Origin: Alphaproteobacteria bacterium
Lineage (GTDB): Bacteria > Pseudomonadota > Alphaproteobacteria > UBA9219 > RFNS01
Assembly: GCA_016124955.1 (NCBI GenBank)
Contig: WGMR01000003.1
Span: forward strand, 232,676 to 296,675
Direction: 5' to 3'
Length of the DNA: 64,000 nucleotides
Below are positions 31,740 through 41,207 of this stretch, piece after piece. How positions within the stretch are numbered: position 1 is the first letter of the stretch; each line of letters opens with the position of its first letter. Made by a program: the position numbers and the translations under genes. The notes under the pieces are model-generated. The model was not told the origin of the DNA. It made no database searches and was given only the letters and a program-made list of their open reading frames with translations.

Positions 31740-32468
31740 CTACTTCGGGTCCCATAATGGTGCGCCGGAACACCCATTCACGCCGGGACGGCATGGGCCG
31801 GCAATATGCTTGTGGTATTGGCGCACCTGATCGCGCCTGCCGTCCAAGCACATATAGGCTGTGGTGCCTTTGCTGATGCCGCTGGCAAATATCGCCGTAT
31901 CCGGGCAGGAGCTGATGCAATAATCGATGACTTTCTGCGTTGCAAGCCTCGCCAGCTCCTGCCGCAACCCTTCATCGGGCTTCTTCATAACCCTGCCGTT
32001 GCACTCTATATCCTTTAATTCGAGCTCGAACTGCGGTTCGTAATGCAGCCGCGTACCGTTCACCTTTCCAAACTTGGTATTGCCCGTGAAGGCATAGGGG
32101 TAGGTTTCCGGGCTCTCGAATGATTCCGGCGGATACAGTGGAAACAGCTGTTGATCGTGCCTTAACCCATAGTACCAACATTCATCCGCCGCATATTCTA
32201 TGCCAACGGTGTATTCCCGCCCCTTGTGCTTCACTTTAACTTTTAGATCCGCCTTCGTGCGCGCGACATCGGTTGCCGCCGTCAGCCCCAGCTTTTTATC
32301 ACCAACGATAGCTTTAAGTTTTTCGCGAACCTCGGGAACCGTGATCTGGGAAAAATCGACCAAATCCAGATTGGGCTCTATGCCGTCAAGACCGATATCG
32401 AGTTCCATCCTGCTACTGAGCGCGTCAATTTCGCCCAGTTCGCCTGCAACCGATTTAACCGAAAGCAT
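31740..32468 (-). CDS. C-terminal part of an amber-interrupted CYTH-domain protein
   Basis: A 242-codon frame starting MLSVKSVAGELGEID that continues, in the same frame, the CYTH fragment encoded at 32487-32741. The segment across the break (GFNCMLSVKS, then SRMELDIG) fits the central strands of a CYTH (triphosphate tunnel) fold, with RTKADLKVKVKHKGREYTVG as a later strand pair. The C-terminal 90 residues are unfamiliar and Cys-rich (SSCPDTA, GPCRPGVNGCSG). Taken alone it lacks the catalytic N-terminal strand, so it is probably inactive or part of a longer product. No ribosome-binding site precedes 32468. Confidence 0.55.
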   Translation of the reverse strand: MLSVKSVAGELGEIDALSSRMELDIGLDGIEPNLDLVDFSQITVPEVREKLKAIVGDKKLGLTAATDVARTKADLKVKVKHKGREYTVGIEYAADECWYYGLRHDQQLFPLYPPESFESPETYPYAFTGNTKFGKVNGTRLHYEPQFELELKDIECNGRVMKKPDEGLRQELARLATQKVIDYCISSCPDTAIFASGISKGTTAYMCLDGRRDQVRQYHKHIAGPCRPGVNGCSGAPLWDPK

Positions 32469-32486
32469 GCAGTTAAACCCGTTTTT

Positions 32487-32741
32487 CTAATTCTTAGTCC
32501 TGAAGCGCAGCACCAGGCCTGCATTAAACAGGTCGCGCTCCGGCGTATCGAAATAAAACGTCACGACACGATAGCATTTGACCGCCTTATGCGCGTTATA
32601 TGGCAGGAATTCTATGCCGTCTATTGCTGGCGAAACGTGCTGAATGCCGTTCGTGATGCATTCCAGCCCGGCGGGCGAATCCGTCAAATATTTCGCTTCT
32701 ATTTCCTGACCATAATCCTGCGATAAAACGCCGTTAGCCAT
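32487..32741 (-). CDS. N-terminal fragment of a CYTH-domain protein, ended by an in-frame TAG
   Basis: An 84-codon frame with the CYTH triphosphatase signature EIEAKYL (ExExK-type, residues 13-19) and the second strand motif VVTFYFDTPERDLFNAGLVLRFR, ending RTKN then TAG at 32489-32487. CYTH enzymes hydrolyse or bind triphosphates such as ThTP or ATP. The next seven codons read KNGFNCM in frame into the downstream piece. The full gene would be about 333 residues. This is either a recent pseudogene, a sequence error, or a read-through gene. Confidence 0.6.
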   Translation of the reverse strand: MANGVLSQDYGQEIEAKYLTDSPAGLECITNGIQHVSPAIDGIEFLPYNAHKAVKCYRVVTFYFDTPERDLFNAGLVLRFRTKN

Positions 32742-33132
32742 TCCATACTCTAAAATTTATTGTATTAACACGATGTGTGTATCCGCGCCCGCCGATTCCG
32801 GCAACACAAAAAGCCGATATGCGTCACGGCCTCCTTGCCGGAAACACATGCGGAAAGCACGAGGAAGCCCGCATTGGCATTGAAGAAAGAAAAAAACCTT
32901 ATAGAATGCGGGAAATTATTTTCCTGCGCGCTTGTTGCATAAATACTTGGTTAATTTTTTCGCACACAAGCTCTGAACAACAAGCCATCTTGTGCAGCAC
33001 CCTGTTTGTCTATAGACAGAAGGTTTGCGGTGGTACCGCCAAGACATAAAATCAAGACAACTGCACGATCTTTCCAAGCTCCTTAGTTAAAAATTTCTGG
33101 ACGTTTTCTTTATTTCCGCTATTTATCCCCCC
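32742..33132. other. A+T-rich intergenic region without a credible gene
   Basis: About 390 bp between the divergent CYTH gene and the deaminase-fold gene. It is richer in A+T than its surroundings. An open frame at 32777-33049 has no family-like features and no ribosome-binding site. It must carry the promoters for both flanking genes; none is clear enough to call. Confidence 0.6.
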
Positions 33133-33963
33133 ATGAACGGTACGCAAATCGATAACCCCGGATTTGATAAAGTCCTTGCGCACATCAATGCAACCGAAAG
33201 TGAAATTACAAGCCGGCTATGGGAAATGCGCGCGCGCATACCCGAAGTCCACGAAGGGCCAGAATATTTTAGGCGGCTACAGGAATGGCGAAGGCATGCG
33301 CGGACACAAAGAAAAGTATTTGAAAATACGCTCTACACAATTGGCCGCCGTATAACCGCACTTGCCGCGCGCGGTTGGGTTCAAGACAACAACATAATAT
33401 ATCTGTGGATACGGCTTGCTGATACATGGGCGCATTTTGGCGGCCATCCAAGAACCGGAATTGGCGCGCTTTTCGTGAATGCCAAGAACGAACTTGTGAG
33501 CTACGGCGTCAACGACTTCCCGGAAAATATCGACTTGGCCGAAGATATGGCCACCCAAGGCAAACGACGTGATTTTCTGATATGCGCGGAACGCGACGCG
33601 ATCGCAAGAAAGCTTGGCATAGCCTTCACACCACCTTCCGAAGAGGATAATACGATTGAAGGAAACAGGAAACAGGTGCAGCAAATGCATCAAGATATAT
33701 TGCGTGAAGCAAAAGAAAGCACTGTCTTTAAAGATACGGTCATGATTACAACGGCTCACTCATGTCACTTGTGCGCCGAAACCGCTATTGCCTCTGGTGC
33801 GCGCGGCGTTATCGCCAAGGATGTGGATACCGGCCACATTTCACGGCAAGAATCGCTATCAGAAGGCGCACGCATGCTTGAAGAACACGGCGTCACGGTC
33901 GGGAACTTTGGGCCCGAAAAAAGGACAATGAGGTGGTCACTCGGCCTGCCCGTATTCGGATAG
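33133..33963 (+). CDS. cytidine/deoxycytidylate deaminase-fold protein with extra N-terminal helices
   Basis: A 276-residue protein. Residues 104-225 show the zinc-deaminase motifs: Cys151-Ala-Glu153 in LICAERDAIARK (zinc ligand and proton shuttle) and Cys211-x2-Cys214 in AHSCHLCAETA. The Cys replaces His in the first motif, as in cytidine deaminases. Residues 1-100 form an extra helical, Arg-rich region (EITSRLWEMRARIPEVHEGP, RRHARTQRK), unlike the single-domain enzymes. The exact substrate is unknown; dCMP, CMP or nucleic-acid deamination are all possible. It is A+T-richer than its neighbours and is not in the usual place for a salvage gene. Confidence 0.75.
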   Translation: MNGTQIDNPGFDKVLAHINATESEITSRLWEMRARIPEVHEGPEYFRRLQEWRRHARTQRKVFENTLYTIGRRITALAARGWVQDNNIIYLWIRLADTWAHFGGHPRTGIGALFVNAKNELVSYGVNDFPENIDLAEDMATQGKRRDFLICAERDAIARKLGIAFTPPSEEDNTIEGNRKQVQQMHQDILREAKESTVFKDTVMITTAHSCHLCAETAIASGARGVIAKDVDTGHISRQESLSEGARMLEEHGVTVGNFGPEKRTMRWSLGLPVFG

Positions 33964-34024
33964 GCAATTACTGGCGCTTTCGGCGCTTACGGATTATTAA
34001 GCTTTTTTACGGCCTAATAAGGTT

Positions 34025-34729
34025 ATGGCCAAAAACAAGCAGCATGTCGTTCAGCTTCGCATCATTCCGCGCGAAAAAATCCAGAAAGTCTGGATCATGG
34101 ATGCGGCCGGGCTCATGCATCTTGATAACCGCCCGACCATCACCGTCTTTTCCGGCTCGCGCGAAGGCAATGAACCGGTTTTTAAGGCAACCGCCTATAA
34201 GGTCGGCAAGCTTATCGCCGAGCAGAAATGGCGCGTGGTTTATGGCGGCGGGCCCGGCGGCACAATGGGCGCAGTTGCAGATGGCGCAGCCGACGCCGGC
34301 GGCGAAGTTATCGGCGTCACGCCGGAATACTTCCTGAATACCGCCAGCAAGAACCCGAACGAAGGGCTGCATCCGCGCGCGACCGCCTCCATTACCGTTA
34401 AATATTTTTCCGAACGCAAAATCGTGATGGACATTCTGGGCGATGCGTTCCTTGCGCTGCCCGGCGGCTACGGCACGGATGATGAAACCAACGAAGCCGT
34501 GACGCTGCGCCAGACCGGCATCCACGAAAAACCGACCTACCTGATGAATATTCCTTGCATGGAAGACGGCAAACAGATCGGGTTCTATGATTACCGCATG
34601 AAGGATCTGGCGCTGCGCAACAAAACCGGCTTCATTTCCGATCGCCACCTTAAATACGCCAAGCTTGTCGGAACGCCCGAAGAATTCATCAAGGCCGTCA
34701 GCCGGGATCTCGGTCTCAACAAGGCCTAG
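34025..34729 (+). CDS. LOG family nucleotide 5'-monophosphate phosphoribohydrolase
   Basis: Rossmann-type protein of the LOG / lysine-decarboxylase-like family, whose members release free bases from nucleoside monophosphates (cytokinin activation in plants, AMP/GMP hydrolysis in bacteria). The 234 residues carry VYGGGPGGTMG at 72-82 and the hallmark PGGYGTDDE at 146-154 with catalytic Glu154. The N-terminus has a longer extension than minimal LOG proteins. The specific substrate is unknown. Confidence 0.85.
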   Translation: MAKNKQHVVQLRIIPREKIQKVWIMDAAGLMHLDNRPTITVFSGSREGNEPVFKATAYKVGKLIAEQKWRVVYGGGPGGTMGAVADGAADAGGEVIGVTPEYFLNTASKNPNEGLHPRATASITVKYFSERKIVMDILGDAFLALPGGYGTDDETNEAVTLRQTGIHEKPTYLMNIPCMEDGKQIGFYDYRMKDLALRNKTGFISDRHLKYAKLVGTPEEFIKAVSRDLGLNKA

Positions 34730-35262
34730 CCCTTCCCTGCTCCGGGCCGCGCGCGACTGAGTATATAGTCGGCCAGCAGCCAGATAAGCCCCGTGCACCC
34801 AAGCAGCCAGTTGCCTGTCCGCATAACATCCACCGCGAGCGGCAAGCGGCTTATCATGCCGCCATAACCAACAGAGGCCGGCGGGTTACCCAAAAGCTTG
34901 CCCAGCCACCCGGTGCCTGCGCCGCCGAGCTTGCGGCTGATAGATTCGGCGAACGCGCCGATGAATCCGCCGACCGCATGGAAAAAAGTTGTGAAAAAGG
35001 CGGCAACGAAATTACCTTGCGTGAAAAGAAACGAGGCAAGTATCAACGCCGCAATACACACGAACCCGCTGCCGAGCCGGAACCTGTTGACCCCATAGGC
35101 AAGGCCCGAAAGAAAAAAAACGATGGCCGCTACGGCGGGGATGGGTTCCTGCACGAACTTGCCGATCACATCGCCCTGCGAAAGGATCAGGGGCGAGAAG
35201 AACATCAGCACATTGCCGGTATTGTACAAATACCCCGCAACCGCAACCGGTTTGATTGCCAT
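34726..35262 (-). CDS. multi-pass membrane protein of unknown function
   Basis: 178 residues with five hydrophobic segments (YLYNTGNVLMFFSPLILS, IPAVAAIVFFLSGLAYGV, GFVCIAALILASFLF, FVAAFFTTFFHAVGGFIGAF, WLLGCTGLIWLLADYILS) and a short basic tail. There is no transporter motif. It is convergent with the LOG gene, overlapping its stop by four bases. It has the same general style as the proteins at 19023, 30959 and 57606. Confidence 0.65.
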   Translation of the reverse strand: MAIKPVAVAGYLYNTGNVLMFFSPLILSQGDVIGKFVQEPIPAVAAIVFFLSGLAYGVNRFRLGSGFVCIAALILASFLFTQGNFVAAFFTTFFHAVGGFIGAFAESISRKLGGAGTGWLGKLLGNPPASVGYGGMISRLPLAVDVMRTGNWLLGCTGLIWLLADYILSRARPGAGKG

Positions 35263-35342
35263 GAAAACCTCTTGTAATATCCGTTTGCCATTCAGCCCGA
35301 CTTGCTGCTTATTATGCCGTTACGAACGCCAGGAAAGCAATC

Positions 35343-35825
35343 ATGTCCGCCGCCTATCACAAGAAATTCGTCACCACCTGGGAAGAAATCCAGCGCTACA
35401 GCATGGCGCTTGCGTGGCGCGTGGGGCCCAAAGCGCCTTCGGGCAACCCGTGGCGCGGCATCATCGCGGTGGCGCGCGGCGGGCTGGTGCCGGCGGCTGC
35501 CGTGGCGCGGGAACTGCACATCCGCCTGATCGACACCATCTGCCTGCAAAGTTATACGGGCAAGAAGCTGGGCAAGACGTCCATCATCAAGGATGCGACG
35601 CTGGCAACGAACGGCGGCAAGGATTGGCTGATCATCGACGATCTGGTCGATACCGGCCACACTGCCAAGATCGTGCGCAAGATGCTGCCGAAGGCGCATT
35701 TCGCCACGCTGTATGCCAAGCCCAAAGGCTTGCCATATGTCGATAGTTATCTCATGGAATTCAGCCAGGATACCTGGATCTATTTTCCATGGGAAGTTGA
35801 ACAGCAATACAAGTCAAACGAATAG
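35343..35825 (+). CDS. gpt: xanthine-guanine phosphoribosyltransferase
   Basis: Purine salvage enzyme converting xanthine, guanine or hypoxanthine to the nucleotide. The 160 residues carry the PRPP loop LIIDDLVDTGHTA at 96-108, VARGGLVPAAAVAREL at 43-58 and the C-terminal WIYFPWE segment of bacterial XGPRT. It ends ten bp before lpdA on the same strand, so the two are likely co-transcribed. Confidence 0.88.
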   Translation: MSAAYHKKFVTTWEEIQRYSMALAWRVGPKAPSGNPWRGIIAVARGGLVPAAAVARELHIRLIDTICLQSYTGKKLGKTSIIKDATLATNGGKDWLIIDDLVDTGHTAKIVRKMLPKAHFATLYAKPKGLPYVDSYLMEFSQDTWIYFPWEVEQQYKSNE

Positions 35826-35834
35826 GGTAACCGC

Positions 35835-37241
35835 ATGACTGTTTCCAATTTCGATCTGGTTGTTATCGGCGCCGGCCCCGGCGGCTATGTCGCTGCCATT
35901 CGCGCGGCCCAGCTGGGCATGAAGGTCGCTTGCGTCGAAGCGCGCAAGGCTCTGGGCGGCACCTGCCTGAATGTTGGGTGTATCCCGTCCAAGGCGCTGC
36001 TTACCAGTTCGGAAAAATATGTGGAAACCAAAAGCCACCTTGCCGTGCACGGCGTGAAGGTGGGCGATGTCTCGCTCGATCTCACGGCCATGATGGCGCA
36101 CAAGAACAAGGTCGTGAAAGACAACACGCAAGGCATCGATTTCCTGTTTAAGAAAAACAAGGTCGCGCGCTTTACCGGCAAGGGCCGCATTCTGTCCGCC
36201 AATACCGTAATGGTCGAAGGCGAAGCCGGCAAGGAAACGCTGACCACGAAGAACATACTTATAGCCAGCGGCTCCGAAAGCACGCCATTAAAGGGCATCA
36301 CGGTCGATGAAAAGCGTATCGTCACCTCCACCGGCGCGCTGGAGCTTGAAAGCGTGCCAAAAAGCATGGTCGTGATCGGCGGCGGTGTGATCGGGCTTGA
36401 GCTTGGCTCGGTCTGGCAACGTTTGGGGGCGGAAGTCACCGTGATTGAATTCCTTGACCGTATCCTGCCCACGAATGACGGCGAGGTTTCCAAAAACATG
36501 CAGCGCATCCTCGGCAAGCAAGGCATGAAATTCAAGCTCGGCACCAAGGTCACTGCGGCGAAAGCGAATGACAAGGGCGTTGACCTCACGCTCGAACCCG
36601 CAGCGGGCGGCGCAAGCGAAAGCATGCAAGCTGAAATCGTGCTCCTGTGCATCGGCCGCCGCCCCTACACAGATGGACTTGGGCTCGATGCCGTTGGCGT
36701 TGAGCTTGATGAGCGCGGCCGCATCAAAACCGGCAAGAAATTCCAGACCAGCGTGCCCGGCATCTATGCGATCGGCGATGCCATCGCCGGGCCGATGCTG
36801 GCACATAAGGCGGAAGATGAGGGCGTCGTGTGCGCCGAAATGCTGGCGGGCCAGCATCCTCACATCAACTACGATGCTATTCCCGGTGTTGTTTACACGT
36901 GGCCCGAGGTCGCCTCGGTCGGCAAAACCGAAGAGGAATTGAAGAAGGAAGGCGTGCAATACAAGGCGGGCAAATTCCCCTTCACCGCCAACGGCCGCGC
37001 GCGCGCGATGGCGGATACCGAAGGTTTCGTCAAAATCCTCGCGGATGCGCGCACCGATAAGTTATTGGGCGCACATATCGTCGGGCCCGATGCGGGCACC
37101 ATGATCGCTGAACTGGCGATGGCTATCGAATTCGGCGCCAGCGCCGAAGATGTCGCCCGCACCTGCCACGCCCACCCCACGCTCAATGAAGCCGTGAAAG
37201 AAGCCGCGCTCGCCGTGGACGGCAGGCCTATACATATTTAG
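35835..37241 (+). CDS. lpdA: dihydrolipoyl dehydrogenase (E3)
   Basis: FAD/NAD enzyme that re-oxidises dihydrolipoamide for 2-oxoglutarate and pyruvate dehydrogenase. The 468 residues include the FAD loop [16 protein letters not shown], the redox disulfide Cys44/Cys49 in [16 protein letters not shown] loop [13 protein letters not shown], and the C-terminal catalytic HPTLNE. The start ATG at 35835 lies ten bp after gpt. Its stop overlaps the convergent xerC stop by four bases. Confidence 0.97.
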   Translation: MTVSNFDLVVIGAGPGGYVAAIRAAQLGMKVACVEARKALGGTCLNVGCIPSKALLTSSEKYVETKSHLAVHGVKVGDVSLDLTAMMAHKNKVVKDNTQGIDFLFKKNKVARFTGKGRILSANTVMVEGEAGKETLTTKNILIASGSESTPLKGITVDEKRIVTSTGALELESVPKSMVVIGGGVIGLELGSVWQRLGAEVTVIEFLDRILPTNDGEVSKNMQRILGKQGMKFKLGTKVTAAKANDKGVDLTLEPAAGGASESMQAEIVLLCIGRRPYTDGLGLDAVGVELDERGRIKTGKKFQTSVPGIYAIGDAIAGPMLAHKAEDEGVVCAEMLAGQHPHINYDAIPGVVYTWPEVASVGKTEEELKKEGVQYKAGKFPFTANGRARAMADTEGFVKILADARTDKLLGAHIVGPDAGTMIAELAMAIEFGASAEDVARTCHAHPTLNEAVKEAALAVDGRPIHI

Positions 37242-38200
37242 CGTTTCTGTTTCGCTCTTGGATGCGCGTTTTCGTAAACGCTACCGAGCCGCGCGGCATC
37301 CACCTTCGTGTACATCTGCGTCGTTGAAAGCGAAGCGTGGCCGAGCAATTCCTGCAGCGTGCGCAAATCCGCCCCGCCCTGCAGCAAATGCGTCGCGAAG
37401 CTGTGGCGCAGCGCGTGCGGCGTCACGTTTTCCGGCAGCCCGTGCATTTCGCGCACGTGGCGCAGCGCGCGCTGCGCCACCCCGGCGTGCAAACGTTCGC
37501 CCCGTGCGCCGATGAACAGCGGGTCGGCATCCTTGCCCGCAAACGGCGCGGCATCCCGGTAGGCTTCGATCGCCGCGCGCACAACGGGCAAAAGCGGCAC
37601 GACGCGCTGCTTGTTGCCCTTGCCCGTCACCGTCAGCCGCTCCCCCTGCTTCATATCCCGGCAATTGAGCTGCAGGGCTTCGCTGATGCGCAGCCCCGCG
37701 CCGTAAAGCAGGATAAAAAGCGCATGGTCGCGCGCGCCGATCCAGCGTTCGTGCGGCAGCGCTTCGGCAACCGCCGTGATATCGCTGGCTTCCTTTTCGC
37801 TTACCGGCCTCGGCACGGATTGGCCGGTTTTCGGCAGCCGCAAAAGCTCGATCGCCTGGTTATGCAAAACGCCCCGGCTATCGAGATAGCGCAAAAGGCT
37901 GCGCACGCCGCCAACCGCACGGGCGCGCGACGATGCCGAAAGCCCCCGCCCCGCAAGCTGCGCCAGCCACGCGCGGAAATCGCCCAGCTTCATATCGCCG
38001 AGCGTGCGCAAGCTGACGCGCCCGCCATGGTGCGCAGCGGCAAAGCCGATCAGGCCTTGCACGTCGAACAGGTAGGATTCGGATGTATGCGCGGAAGCGC
38101 GGCGTTCCTGCCGCAACCATTTTTGCCAGCCGGCCAGCGCCGCCTCAAGATCGGGCGCGGCGGCGTTCTGCGCCTGCTTTGCCGCTTTGGTCCTAGCCAC
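37238..38200 (-). CDS. xerC: tyrosine recombinase XerC
   Basis: Site-specific recombinase that resolves chromosome dimers at dif. The 320 residues have an N-terminal SAM-like core-binding domain (20-125) and the catalytic set Arg171 (GAGLRISE), Lys194 (TGKGNKQR), His262 and Arg265 ([11 protein letters not shown]), His288 (LLGHAS) and nucleophile Tyr297 (TTQMYTKV). Its start overlaps the transaldolase stop by eight bases, so the two form an operon. The priA-transaldolase-xerC neighbourhood is common in this class. Confidence 0.94.
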   Translation of the reverse strand: MARTKAAKQAQNAAAPDLEAALAGWQKWLRQERRASAHTSESYLFDVQGLIGFAAAHHGGRVSLRTLGDMKLGDFRAWLAQLAGRGLSASSRARAVGGVRSLLRYLDSRGVLHNQAIELLRLPKTGQSVPRPVSEKEASDITAVAEALPHERWIGARDHALFILLYGAGLRISEALQLNCRDMKQGERLTVTGKGNKQRVVPLLPVVRAAIEAYRDAAPFAGKDADPLFIGARGERLHAGVAQRALRHVREMHGLPENVTPHALRHSFATHLLQGGADLRTLQELLGHASLSTTQMYTKVDAARLGSVYENAHPRAKQKR

Positions 38201-38885
38201 TGGCCTTCAGTTGTTTCACGTTTTCGGGCAAAATCTTCTGGCCGCACTTCTGCCAATCGGCCACGAACTGCGCCAACCCCTTATCGGTCAGCGGGTGGGC
38301 GAAAAGCTGGCGGATCACGTTCGGGGGACAGGTGGCGACATGCGCGCCAAGCTTGGCCGCTGCCACCACATGCACCGGGTGCCGCACGGACGCGACCAGA
38401 ACCTCGGTTTTGAATGCCGGATAAGCGCGGTAGATCATACAGATATCCTCGATCAGCTTCATGCCGTCCTGCCCGATATCGTCAAGCCGCCCGACGAAGG
38501 GCGAAACGAAGCTCGCGCCCGCCTTGGCCGCCAGCAGCGCCTGTGCCGCCGAAAAACAAAGCGTAACATTCACCATCGTGCCTTGCTCGCTCAAAACCTT
38601 GCACACCTTCAGTCCCGCAGGCGTCAGCGGCACCTTGACCGCAACATTCTTTGCCAGCTTGGCCAGATAAAGCCCTTCGGCCAGCATGGGTTCATATTCG
38701 GTAGCCCCAACCTCGGCGCTCACGGGGCCGGGCACGGCGGCGCAGATATCCTTGATCAGGGTCACAAAATCCTTCGCGCCGCTTTTTGCGACAAGCGAAG
38801 GGTTGGTCGTTACGCCATCCAGCAACCCCGTGGCAGCGAGATCCTTAATCTCATTGATATCAGCGGTATCGACAAAGAACTTCAC
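38193..38885 (-). CDS. tal: transaldolase, FSA/TalC type
   Basis: Short-form transaldolase of 230 residues (TIM barrel). The Schiff-base lysine is Lys84 in VAVKVPLTP, and other signatures are [27 protein letters not shown] and [11 protein letters not shown]. This type interconverts sugar phosphates in the pentose phosphate pathway, or cleaves fructose-6-phosphate in the FSA subgroup; sequence alone does not separate the two. It is translationally coupled to xerC. Confidence 0.9.
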   Translation of the reverse strand: MKFFVDTADINEIKDLAATGLLDGVTTNPSLVAKSGAKDFVTLIKDICAAVPGPVSAEVGATEYEPMLAEGLYLAKLAKNVAVKVPLTPAGLKVCKVLSEQGTMVNVTLCFSAAQALLAAKAGASFVSPFVGRLDDIGQDGMKLIEDICMIYRAYPAFKTEVLVASVRHPVHVVAAAKLGAHVATCPPNVIRQLFAHPLTDKGLAQFVADWQKCGQKILPENVKQLKASG

Positions 38886-38935
38886 GTTGATTCTCCTTTT
38901 GCTGCCGGGGCTCGAATATGCTCATAGTCTAGCCC

Positions 38936-41128
38936 ATGCTGCCTCTCCCTGCCACCCTTAGTGTATTGTTGCCGCTTTCCCCAAAAGACATGCGGCGGCA
39001 AGCCTTTGATTACCTGCCCCCCGCCGGCCCTGTCCAGCAGCCCTCCGCGGGTGCGCTGGTTGAGGTCCCGTTCGGCAAAAAACTGATGCAGGGTGTGGTT
39101 CTGGGCGAAGGCACGGGGGATGTGCTCCCGGCGAAGCTAAGACGTATCGAGGCGGTTTTGCCACTACCGCCGTTGCCGCCGGGACAGCTCAAATTCATTG
39201 ATTGGGTCGCCAAATACACCCTCTCTTCGCCGGGCGCGATCCTGCGCATGCTGTTCGCGGGCGCGGCGTTACCCGCTTCGCCCGCACCCGTCACGCTTTA
39301 TGCCCGCGCGGGTGCCGTGCCGGCGGCGCGCATGACGGCGGCGCGGCAAAAGGTGTGGGATTCGCTGGCAGGCGAACGCAAGCTAACGGCCCCGGCCCTG
39401 CGCGAAGCCAGCGGCGCGGCACAAAGCGTGATTGCGGGTATGGCAAAAACTGGCCTGTTGAAAACCATACAGCAAGCGGTTGATGCCGCCCCGGCGCAGC
39501 CGGATGCAGATCACGACGCGCCGCAACTGACCGCACAACAACAAATCGCGGCCGATGCGCTGGCCGCCGATGTGCGCGAAAAACGGCACACCATTACGCT
39601 GCTTGATGGCGTGACGGGCGCGGGTAAAACCGAGGTTTATTGCGAAGCCATCGCCGCCTGTCTGCGTGCCGGGCGGCAGGCGCTTGTGCTGATGCCGGAA
39701 ATCGCGCTCACGACCGCGATGCTCGGCCGTTTCACGGACCGCTTCGGCGCGCCGCCGGTGGAATGGCATTCCGCGCTAACCGAAAAACAGCGGCGCGATA
39801 ACTGGTGGGCCATTTTCAACGGCAAGGCGCCGCTGGTTGTAGGCGCGCGCTCGGCCCTGTTCCTGCCCTACCGCGATCTTGGCCTGATCGTTGTGGATGA
39901 AGAACACGACCAATCATACAAGCAGGAAGAAGGCGTTATCTATAACGCGCGCGATATGGCCGTGGTACGCGGCAAGCAGGAAAATTTTCCCGTCGTTCTG
40001 TCATCCGCCACGCCGTCGCTCGAAACCTGGCTCAATGCGCGCGCAGGCAAGTACGCGCATCAACGGCTGCCCGATCGATACGGCGGCGCTGCCATGCCCG
40101 CGATCGAGCTGATCGACATACGCAAACACAAACTGCCCTCGCAAAGCTGGCTCAGCCCGCCGCTGGTGGACCGGTTGCGGCAAACCATAGCCGCGGGCAA
40201 ACAAGCGATGCTGTTCCTCAACCGCCGCGGTTACGCGCCGCTTACACTGTGCCGCGCCTGCGGGTACCGGCTGCAATGCCCCAACTGTTCGGCATGGCTC
40301 GTACAGCATCGCCATTCCGACCGGCTGCAATGCCACCATTGCGGCCACCACGCCGTATTGCCGAAACATTGCCCGTCCTGCGAAGCCGAAGGGCGGTTCG
40401 CCGCCTGCGGCCCCGGGGTTGAGCGCGTGGCCGAAGAAGTCGCGAACCTGCTGCCCGAAGCACGTTTCGCCGTGATGGCAAGCGATGTGATAAACAGCCC
40501 GAAGGATATCCGCGCGGTTATTGCCCGCATGGAAAAAGGCGAACTTGATTTGCTGATCGGCACGCAAATTATGGCCAAGGGCTACCACTTCCCCGGCCTC
40601 GCGGTCGTTGGCGTTATTGATGCCGATCTCGGTCTTGCGGGCGGCGATCCGCGCGCGGCGGAACGCACCTTCCAGCTTCTGCAGCAGGTCGCGGGGCGCA
40701 GCGGGCGGGCGGAAACACCGGGCATCGCACTTGTGCAGACCGCGCAGCCCGAACATCCGGTGATGCAAGCGCTCAAGGAAAACGACCGCGATAAATTCCT
40801 GCTTGCCGAACAAACGGAGCGTGAAGCCTACCGCCTGCCGCCCTTTACCCGGCTCGCGGCCTTTATCATATCCTGCCCCGATGCGCGCGGCGCCGACAGC
40901 TTCGCCTCCATGCTTGCACGCACGGCGCCCCAATTGCCCGGCCTTTCGGTTCTCGGTCCGGCGCCTGCACCCATTTCCCTTTTGCGCGGCAAACACCGCC
41001 GCCGGCTGCTGCTGCGCTGCGCGCAAGGCACAAACATACAGGGTCTTATCCGGGATTGGCTTGGCAATCTGAAAATACCAGCCAATATCAAGCTACAAGT
41101 CGATATCGATCCATACAGCTTTATGTAG
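38936..41128 (+). CDS. priA: primosomal protein N' (replication restart helicase)
   Basis: Reloads the replisome at stalled forks. The 730 residues comprise the 3'-end-binding domain (DYLPPAGPVQQPSAGALVEV), Walker A GVTGAGKTEVY, DEEHDQSYKQEE, the eight-Cys zinc region (CRACGYRLQCPNC, CHHCGHHAVLPKHCPSC) and helicase motifs MAKGYHFPGLAVVGVIDAD and QVAGRSGRAETPG. It is divergent from the transaldolase-xerC pair with a 50-bp space. Confidence 0.96.
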   Translation: MLPLPATLSVLLPLSPKDMRRQAFDYLPPAGPVQQPSAGALVEVPFGKKLMQGVVLGEGTGDVLPAKLRRIEAVLPLPPLPPGQLKFIDWVAKYTLSSPGAILRMLFAGAALPASPAPVTLYARAGAVPAARMTAARQKVWDSLAGERKLTAPALREASGAAQSVIAGMAKTGLLKTIQQAVDAAPAQPDADHDAPQLTAQQQIAADALAADVREKRHTITLLDGVTGAGKTEVYCEAIAACLRAGRQALVLMPEIALTTAMLGRFTDRFGAPPVEWHSALTEKQRRDNWWAIFNGKAPLVVGARSALFLPYRDLGLIVVDEEHDQSYKQEEGVIYNARDMAVVRGKQENFPVVLSSATPSLETWLNARAGKYAHQRLPDRYGGAAMPAIELIDIRKHKLPSQSWLSPPLVDRLRQTIAAGKQAMLFLNRRGYAPLTLCRACGYRLQCPNCSAWLVQHRHSDRLQCHHCGHHAVLPKHCPSCEAEGRFAACGPGVERVAEEVANLLPEARFAVMASDVINSPKDIRAVIARMEKGELDLLIGTQIMAKGYHFPGLAVVGVIDADLGLAGGDPRAAERTFQLLQQVAGRSGRAETPGIALVQTAQPEHPVMQALKENDRDKFLLAEQTEREAYRLPPFTRLAAFIISCPDARGADSFASMLARTAPQLPGLSVLGPAPAPISLLRGKHRRRLLLRCAQGTNIQGLIRDWLGNLKIPANIKLQVDIDPYSFM

Positions 41129-41207
41129 CCCGCAAAAGAATAGTTAAGCACTCAGCGGCGACAATCGGCACACACCCGTACCGGTTTTCATATTCGCACG
41201 CGGCTCC

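Noticed and set aside
32487..32489. Recoded amber (pyrrolysine) reading of the TAG in the CYTH gene
   Set aside because: No pyrrolysine genes are seen in the window, and pyrrolysine is not expected in this group; a pseudogene or error is simpler.
32777..33049. 90-codon frame in the A+T-rich gap before the deaminase-fold gene
   Set aside because: No ribosome-binding site, no family features and amino-acid composition unlike a protein.
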